Shown piece by piece: positions 5,901 to 9,993 of a DNA stretch of 9,993 bases. Each line of letters begins with the position of its first letter. Position 1 is the first letter of the stretch. The DNA comes from Chloroflexota bacterium (GTDB taxonomy: Bacteria; Chloroflexota; Dehalococcoidia; Lucifugimonadales; UBA1127), in contig JAPPNT010000002.1 in the NCBI GenBank assembly GCA_028873745.1, positions 3,358-13,350 on the forward strand, written 5' to 3'. The position numbers and the translations under genes were made by a program. The notes beneath the pieces are model-generated. The model was not told the origin of the DNA and ran no database searches. It saw only the letters and a program-made list of their open reading frames with translations.

Positions 5901-6995
5901 ATGGCGGACGTGGCGGTGCCGGGAGGGTTGACGGACATAACGGCTGAGTGGATGACGGCGGTGCTCCGGGGGCGGGGGCTGGACGTGGAGGTTGCGTCCG
6001 TGACACCGGAGGTGGGCGCGGAGGGGTCGGGGGTAAACGGCATCACTTGCCGGCTGTTCATCGAGTATGCGCGCGGGGGTGAGGGCGCGCCATCATCGCT
6101 CGTCGTCAAGCTGCCGTCCACGTCGGCGACGATCAAGGGCGTGGCCATCCGGCAGCGGTTCTACCACAACGAAATCTACTTCTACGACGACTTCGCGGAC
6201 AAGGTGACGGTCAACATTCCCGGCTACTACTACGGGGGAATCGACGACGAGCGGCAGAACTACGCGCTGCTTATGCAGGACATGACGCCAGCCGTCGTCG
6301 GGGACGACATCGGGAGCTGCTCGAAGGAGGAGGCGGTGCTGGCGGTGCGGGAGATCCCCAAACTGCACGCGCCGTGGTGGGAGCACCCCGGCCTCGACTC
6401 GTTCGCGTGGCTACCGGTGGGGGAGCCGAACCTGGAGGTCGCCGACGCTCGCTTCGCGAACGAGGTGCTGCCGGGCGTCATGCGCAACTACGGCGACACG
6501 CTATCGCCCACGGTGCGGGGCATCGTAGAGCGGTACTGCTCCAACTTCACCGAGACCATCATGAAGATGTGCAGCAGCCCTCGGACGCTGACGCACAGCG
6601 ATTACCGCCTGACCAACATGCTCTTCGGCGGGCCGCCGGACGCGCGGGAGATCACGGTCGTCGACTGGCAGCGGGTAGCGATTGCGCGAGGGCCGATCGA
6701 CGTGGCGTTCTTCGCGGTGCTGAGCCTGACGACGGAGCTGCGGCGGGCGTGGGAGCGGGAGCTGGTGGAGCAGTACCACGACGCGCTGATGGCGGAGGGC
6801 GTGAAGGGGTACTCGCTGGACGAGTGCTGGCGGGACTACCGGCTGTGCGCCATCGGGCCGTCGCGGATCACGCTGTCGTTCTCGGCGCGGCCGCGGGAGG
6901 ACATGGGTGGCGCGCACCTGCTGGCGCTGCAGCAGACGCTGATCTCGCGGGTGTCGGCGGCGATGGAGGACTTGGACATGGAGGAGTTTGTGTAG
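5901..6995 (+). CDS. Phosphotransferase of the APH / ecdysteroid-kinase-like (CHK) group, paralogue 2
   Basis: Second member of a tandem pair, also 364 residues, with every key residue at the same position as in paralogue 1: Lys70 (VVKLP), HSDYRLTN (232-239) with Asp234 and Asn239, and VDWQ with Asp255. Both share YALL (121-124), PKLH.PWW (153-160), WLPVGEPN (170-177), NYGDT (196-200) and the end DLDMEEF. Identity is roughly 55-60% by eye with no visible gaps, so this is an old duplication under selection rather than a fresh copy. The ATG at 5901 has GGGAGG (5888-5893) 7 nt upstream; the TTG one codon earlier is less likely. The loop 235-245 and the C-terminal helices differ most, suggesting a different but related substrate, or subunits of a heterodimer. 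It is probably co-transcribed with paralogue 1. Confidence 0.86.
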   Translation: MADVAVPGGLTDITAEWMTAVLRGRGLDVEVASVTPEVGAEGSGVNGITCRLFIEYARGGEGAPSSLVVKLPSTSATIKGVAIRQRFYHNEIYFYDDFADKVTVNIPGYYYGGIDDERQNYALLMQDMTPAVVGDDIGSCSKEEAVLAVREIPKLHAPWWEHPGLDSFAWLPVGEPNLEVADARFANEVLPGVMRNYGDTLSPTVRGIVERYCSNFTETIMKMCSSPRTLTHSDYRLTNMLFGGPPDAREITVVDWQRVAIARGPIDVAFFAVLSLTTELRRAWERELVEQYHDALMAEGVKGYSLDECWRDYRLCAIGPSRITLSFSARPREDMGGAHLLALQQTLISRVSAAMEDLDMEEFV

Positions 6996-7031
6996 GTCTG
7001 GCGGGCCCAGAATCGGAGGAATTAGCGCTCC

Positions 7032-7502
7032 ATGACGAACAGTGGCTGTGAACAGGTTGACCTTATCCTTGTTGGCTGTGTCGCGAGCAAGAGCCATCAT
7101 ACTAGTCCTGCACGTGACATCTACACGTCACCCCTCTGGAAAGGTCGGAGGGCGTATGCGGAGTTGCACGGTTGCCCCTGGTACATTCTCAGTGCCAAGC
7201 ACGGGCTCTTGGCCCCTGATACCTGGATTGAGCCATATGATCTGGCGTTGGCCAGTCTCTCTGCCGCTAAGCGTCGTGAGTGGTCGCTGGGAGTCTTGAC
7301 TGACCTTGCGGCACAGATTCCAACACTGGACGGAAAGACCATTGAAATTCACGCGGGCAAGCCTTACGTGGAGTTTGGCTTGGAGAAGGGCCTTCGCAAC
7401 GCCGGCGCAGTTGTTCGCCGGCCACTAGAACATGTAGTGGGCACAGGCGGGCAAATTGCCTGGTATCAAGAATATGTGGCTTCGTATCCTCGCAGGAGTT
7501 GA
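7032..7502 (+). CDS. DUF6884-like protein, first gene of a lower-GC two-gene cassette
   Basis: A 156-residue soluble protein that resembles the DUF6884 family (name from memory). Conserved-looking blocks are LVGCVASKS (13-21), PARDIYTSPLWKGRRAYAE (26-44), WYILSAKHGLL (50-60), IEPYD (66-70) and a C-terminal EIHAGKPYVE (105-114). The clustering of Cys16, Lys20, Asp29, Ser33, Lys56 and His57 suggests an enzyme active site rather than a structural protein, but the reaction is unknown. GGAGGA (7015-7020) precedes the ATG at 7032 by 11 nt. The stop at 7500-7502 is separated from the next ATG by 11 nt, so the two are almost certainly one transcription unit. GC is near 55% in a sampled line against 72% in the gene just upstream, and codon choice is softer (more A/T third bases), indicating transfer. 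No separate promoter was found in the 36-nt gap upstream. Confidence 0.7.
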   Translation: MTNSGCEQVDLILVGCVASKSHHTSPARDIYTSPLWKGRRAYAELHGCPWYILSAKHGLLAPDTWIEPYDLALASLSAAKRREWSLGVLTDLAAQIPTLDGKTIEIHAGKPYVEFGLEKGLRNAGAVVRRPLEHVVGTGGQIAWYQEYVASYPRRS

Positions 7503-7513
7503 GGGGATACAAG

Positions 7514-8398
7514 ATGCGTGTGCCGGACATTCGACATGCGGCCGTCGTGGCCAAGGCAATCGCTGACGACTTCTACGATGACCGGCTAGACCTGTCCGCC
7601 AGGGATGTGGCGCCGGGCAGCACATGGTCGCGAATTCCGGAAGTGGAATGCGTAACGCGACTGGGCAATACTGGCGCTTCTCCCCGTGCCATACGCCTGT
7701 TCCTGACATTTGTTGCAGCCATGGACCGTGCCCGTGACGCCACGCGTCTTTGGAATAACGGGATCGAGCTGTTTCAAGCCCACCCGGAGTTCTTTGAACC
7801 CTCTGAGGCATCAGCGATCCCTCTGTCCATGCTCCGCGCGTGGTTGTCCCAATATGGAGTGAGCCAGCGTCACGGCCCGGATTCCTCCGCTTGGCACACT
7901 ATAGCCCGCAGCCTTGCGGTAGAAGGAAACCCCGTCAGTAGAGTAGTGGATTCCGGCGTCGGGAACGCTGGAGAACTGCTCAGCTACTTGCGTACCAGTT
8001 ACATGGGTCAATACCGGTTTCCCTTCCTTAGGGGTCCAAAGATTGGGCCAATGTGGGTGCGTATGCTTGTCGCTCCGGGCGGGGCGACGATTGACGACAT
8101 AGGCACTATCCCTGTCGCGGTGGACGTGCATGTCCGCCGTGTTACGCGAAACCTCGGAGTCGTGGACACTCTGGATATGGCAGAAGACAAGGCCAGACAA
8201 GTGATTCAGGACACTTGGCTTGCTGGCGTAGCCGCAACGAGCATAGGTGGTCCGCGCGGAGTAGCGGGTACATGTGCAGCGCTTGACCCGGCCCTATGGT
8301 TTTTCGGGAAGTTTGGGTGCAGCCACTGTGAGAACGCTCCACAGCCGGTACCCATTGGTCGTGCGTGCAACCACTGCCAGCTTCGCGTTTCGGCCTGA
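7514..8398 (+). CDS. Helix-hairpin-helix, DNA-glycosylase-fold-like protein with C-terminal four-cysteine cluster
   Basis: A 294-residue protein with features of the HhH-GPD base-excision superfamily (endonuclease III/MutY fold). Residues 171-185 (LRGPKIGPMWVRML) sit where the helix-hairpin-helix would be. VAVDVHVRRVTRNLG (201-215) closely follows the family segment that carries the catalytic Asp, here Asp204. The position of the catalytic Lys of bifunctional endonuclease III appears to be Met180, arguing against a lyase. The end ALWFFGKFGCSHC (260-272), then CNHC (285-288), gives C-x2-C-x12-C-x2-C, not the C-x6-C-x2-C-x5-C iron-sulfur spacing of endonuclease III; zinc or an altered cluster is possible. 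The ATG at 7514 has GAGGGG 7 nt upstream; an in-frame TTG at 7499 is less likely. It is paired with the DUF6884-like gene. It may be a monofunctional glycosylase, or a base-modifying enzyme of the same fold. The remote fold match is by eye. Confidence 0.6.
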   Translation: MRVPDIRHAAVVAKAIADDFYDDRLDLSARDVAPGSTWSRIPEVECVTRLGNTGASPRAIRLFLTFVAAMDRARDATRLWNNGIELFQAHPEFFEPSEASAIPLSMLRAWLSQYGVSQRHGPDSSAWHTIARSLAVEGNPVSRVVDSGVGNAGELLSYLRTSYMGQYRFPFLRGPKIGPMWVRMLVAPGGATIDDIGTIPVAVDVHVRRVTRNLGVVDTLDMAEDKARQVIQDTWLAGVAATSIGGPRGVAGTCAALDPALWFFGKFGCSHCENAPQPVPIGRACNHCQLRVSA

Positions 8399-8426
8399 GG
8401 TATGCAGGAACGACAGTGACGGTGCG

Positions 8427-8452
8427 CCCTTCGACAAGCTCAGGGCGAACGG
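8427..8452 (+). repeat. 26-nt extragenic palindrome, family A, copy 4
   Basis: Identical to copies 2 and 3, preceded by CG to give the 6-bp stem CGCCCT/AGGGCG. It fills most of the 56-nt gap between two convergent genes and ends 2 nt before the stop codon of the thiolase-like gene. Its hairpin may act in transcript ends here, but no U-run follows. Confidence 0.92.
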
Positions 8453-8454
8453 GG

Positions 8455-9615
8455 TCAGTCCGCGGCGAGGACTATGGTGCCGGTGGAGGAGAGGAGGCCG
8501 CCGGTGCCGTTGACGAGGGCGAGCTTTGGGTTGTCGAGCTGGCGGTCGCCGGCTTCGCCTCGGAGCTGGCGGACGGCCTCGATGATGAGGAAGATGCCGT
8601 ACATGCCGGGGTGGGTGTAGCTGAGGCCGCCGCCGCTGGTGTTCAGCGGGAAATCGCCGCCGGGGGCCGTGCGCTGGCCCGCCACGAAGTCGGGGCCTTC
8701 TCCGGGGCCGCAGAAGCCTAGCCCCTCGAGCGTGACGAGCGTGGTGTAGGTGAAGGAATCGTAGACCATGGTCAGGTCTATGTCGTCGTGTGTGACGCCG
8801 GCGGCCTGCAGGGCGGCGGGGCCGGTGACGCGGGAGACCGTCGAGGTGAGGTCCGGCATCTGACTGACGATGGCGTGGTCGTGGCTCTCGGCGCCGGAGA
8901 GGACCCAGACGGGCGGCTTGCGCAGGTCGCGGGCCCGCTCGGCTGACGTGACGACGACGGACGCGCCGGCGTCGGTGACGAGGCAGCAATCGAGCAGGTG
9001 GAAGGGCCATACGATCCAGCGCGAGTCGTGGTAGTCGTCGAAGGACATGGGGTCGCGCATCATGGCCTTGGGGTTGAGCTGGGCCCACTTGCGCGTCGAC
9101 ACGGCGATTTCGGCGAGGGCCTGGCGCGTGCGGTCCTCGCCGTACTGGTGCATGTAGCGGGTGCAGGCGAGGGCGTAGTTGACGGGCGGGCCGATGAGGC
9201 CGAAGGGCGACTCGTACTGCTGGCCGGGCACGTTGGGCTCGGCGAACCCACCGCCACCGCCGGCGCCTCGAAGGCGCATGCTGCGGCCGGCCTGGCCGTG
9301 GGTGATGAGGGCGACCTCACAGTAGCCGGCGTTGATGGCCGCCATGGCGTGGGCGACGTGGATGACGAAGGACGAGCCGCCGACGGCCGTCGTATCCGTG
9401 TAGTGCGGGCGGATGCCGAGGTACTCGCCGGTGGCGAGGGTGGAGAAGCCCGCCGTGAAGAGGCCGTCGACGTCGCTCTTGGAGAGGCCGGCGTCCTCGA
9501 GGGCGTTGTGGGCGGCCTCGGCGTGGTGTTGCAGGGCGGACTTGTGCTCGACGACCCCGATCTCGTCGGACTCGGCGGCGCCGACTATGGCGACGGTGCG
9601 GCGGAGGTCAGGCAT
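8455..9615 (-). CDS. Thiolase-superfamily protein (SCP2-thiolase / Ltp2-like), catalytic cysteines replaced
   Basis: A 386-residue protein of the SCP2-type thiolase-like group (often annotated lipid-transfer protein or acetyl-CoA acetyltransferase). True thiolases break or form C-C bonds of acyl-CoA using two cysteines. Seen: N-terminal VAIVGAAES (8-16); the nucleophile region TAVGGSSFVIH (76-86), with Ser81/Ser82 where Cys is expected; VYDSFTY (284-290); GGGLSYTHPG (328-337), retaining the His-Pro motif at His335; and VNGTGG (368-373), where the second catalytic Cys is Asn. Loss of both cysteines rules out classical thiolase chemistry. Cys-less relatives include Ltp2, an aldolase that cleaves steroid side-chain CoA thioesters with a DUF35-containing partner; no such partner is in the window. 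The ATG at 9615 has AAGGAG 7 nt upstream. It lies downstream of the CoA-transferase gene on the same strand, 126 nt away, and is bracketed by two identical palindromic repeats. Confidence 0.85.
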   Translation of the reverse strand: MPDLRRTVAIVGAAESDEIGVVEHKSALQHHAEAAHNALEDAGLSKSDVDGLFTAGFSTLATGEYLGIRPHYTDTTAVGGSSFVIHVAHAMAAINAGYCEVALITHGQAGRSMRLRGAGGGGGFAEPNVPGQQYESPFGLIGPPVNYALACTRYMHQYGEDRTRQALAEIAVSTRKWAQLNPKAMMRDPMSFDDYHDSRWIVWPFHLLDCCLVTDAGASVVVTSAERARDLRKPPVWVLSGAESHDHAIVSQMPDLTSTVSRVTGPAALQAAGVTHDDIDLTMVYDSFTYTTLVTLEGLGFCGPGEGPDFVAGQRTAPGGDFPLNTSGGGLSYTHPGMYGIFLIIEAVRQLRGEAGDRQLDNPKLALVNGTGGLLSSTGTIVLAAD

Positions 9616-9638
9616 GGGTGCGCTCCTTGGTCTCAGCG

Positions 9639-9664
9639 CCCTTCGACAAGCTCAGGGCGAACGG
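9639..9664 (+). repeat. 26-nt extragenic palindrome, family A, copy 5
   Basis: Identical to copies 2-4, with the same CG before it. It begins 24 nt upstream of the thiolase-like start codon, in antisense orientation to that gene, so its hairpin would form in the leader or intercistronic RNA between the CoA-transferase and thiolase genes. Confidence 0.92.
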
Positions 9665-9682
9665 GTCTTCTGTTGGGCCTCC

Positions 9683-9712
9683 TGGATTCCCGCCTGCGCG
9701 GGAATGACGAGT
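9683..9712. repeat. 30-nt extragenic palindrome, family B, intact copy
   Basis: ATTCCCGC (9686-9693), loop CTGC, and GCGGGAAT (9698-9705) form a perfect 8-bp stem with a 4-nt loop, followed by GACGAGT. It matches 2091-2120 at 27 of 30 positions. It lies 19 nt from family A copy 5, in the same 126-nt spacer, so both palindromes sit between the CoA-transferase stop and the thiolase-like start. Confidence 0.85.
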
Positions 9713-9741
9713 TGGGAGCTTGGGGCAATGGTTCATTAGGG

Positions 9742-9993
9742 TTAGGCGCCGTAGAACTCTTTGAGGTCCGGGGAGACGGTGAGTTTGGCCTCAGTTAGCT
9801 CCTGCACTTCTTCCGGGGTGAAGCCGGGGGCGATCTCCCGCAGCAGGAAGCCGTCGGGCGTAATGTCGAAAAGGCCGAGGTCCGTGACGACACGGGAGAC
9901 GACGTTGACGGCGGTGACGGGGAGTTTGCAACGCTTGAGGAGACGCGGCTGGCCGTCGCGGGTGGTGTGCTCGAGGGCGAGCCAGACGCGCTT
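9742..9993 (-). CDS. 3-oxoacid CoA-transferase subunit B, C-terminal part (runs off the right edge)
   Basis: The last 83 residues of a class I CoA-transferase beta subunit (SCOT/AtoA/PcaJ type), which with its alpha subunit moves CoA between succinyl-CoA or acetyl-CoA and a 3-oxo acid. Seen: LEHTTRDGQPRLLKRCKLPVT, from about fragment residue 7, corresponds to the family's EHT-x-K/R-DG-x-P-K/R-[IL]-[LV]-K-x-C-x-LP-[LV]-T segment. It is followed by VVSRVVTDLGLFDI (31-44) and a terminal helix with PEEVQELTEAKL (60-71), also as in the family. The catalytic Glu lies in the missing N-terminal part. The stop TAA is at 9744-9742. The alpha subunit gene is expected further right, upstream on this strand. 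It is followed by the thiolase-like gene, consistent with an acyl-CoA catabolic operon. The family is secure, the substrate unknown. Confidence 0.88.
   Translation of the reverse strand, partial: KRVWLALEHTTRDGQPRLLKRCKLPVTAVNVVSRVVTDLGLFDITPDGFLLREIAPGFTPEEVQELTEAKLTVSPDLKEFYGA

Noticed and set aside
7032..7502. Naming the DUF6884-like protein as YaaA, or as a specific 7-deazaguanine or nucleotide enzyme
   Set aside because: The sequence supports only a resemblance to the uncharacterised family. No motif visible here justifies a named reaction.
4656..9664. CRISPR array from the five direct repeats
   Set aside because: Spacing is irregular and up to kilobases, whole genes lie between copies, and the repeat is a palindromic extragenic element. 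There are no regular spacers and no cas genes.
1..9993. tRNA, rRNA, riboswitch or transposase genes
   Set aside because: No cloverleaf, conserved rRNA stretch, riboswitch core or transposase-like protein was seen on either strand. Small structured RNAs cannot be excluded by eye.

Overview
The window looks like a piece of a high-GC environmental bacterial chromosome, most likely Chloroflexota (Dehalococcoidia/SAR202-like). The basis is a release-factor-like protein of the type known mainly from Actinobacteria and Chloroflexi, two extragenic palindrome families common in such environmental genomes, and a mix of acyl-CoA, 2-hydroxyacid and phosphotransferase genes. This placement is inference; no rRNA or other marker gene is present.

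Layout. Positions 1-789 (minus) hold the N-terminal part of a UvrD/PcrA helicase, cut by the left edge. It diverges from an MscS-family mechanosensitive channel (898-2040, plus). The channel converges, across a hairpin- and repeat-bearing spacer, on a minus-strand run read right to left: a small acidic antitoxin candidate (3188-3445), a RelE/ParE-family toxin (2932-3195) and a VLRF1-type ribosome rescue/release factor (2158-2919). A good promoter sits in front of the antitoxin. Plus-strand genes then run from 3597 to 8398: a D-isomer-specific 2-hydroxyacid dehydrogenase, two tandem paralogous phosphotransferases (364 residues each), a DUF6884-like protein, and a helix-hairpin-helix (DNA-glycosylase-fold-like) protein with a C-terminal four-cysteine cluster. 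The right end is minus strand: the C-terminal part of a 3-oxoacid CoA-transferase subunit B (9742-9993), followed downstream by a thiolase-superfamily protein (8455-9615) that lacks both usual catalytic cysteines.

Base composition is uneven. Most genes are near 65-72% GC in sampled lines, but the toxin-antitoxin pair (about 47-53%) and the DUF6884/HhH pair (about 55%) are clearly lower, so both look like acquired cassettes. A 26-nt palindromic repeat occurs five times, always in intergenic DNA and always in the same orientation, between 4656 and 9664. A second, 30-nt palindrome occurs twice.

The most interesting parts are the DUF6884 + HhH cassette, a candidate DNA base modification, excision or defence pair, and the antitoxin-toxin-VLRF1 run, where a ribosome-dependent nuclease family sits directly upstream of a ribosome-rescue hydrolase family. 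The rest (CoA-transferase, cysteine-less thiolase, 2-hydroxyacid dehydrogenase, twin kinases) fits catabolism of unusual carboxylic acids or alcohols, but no substrate can be named from sequence alone. Every stretch longer than 300 bases carries a gene.
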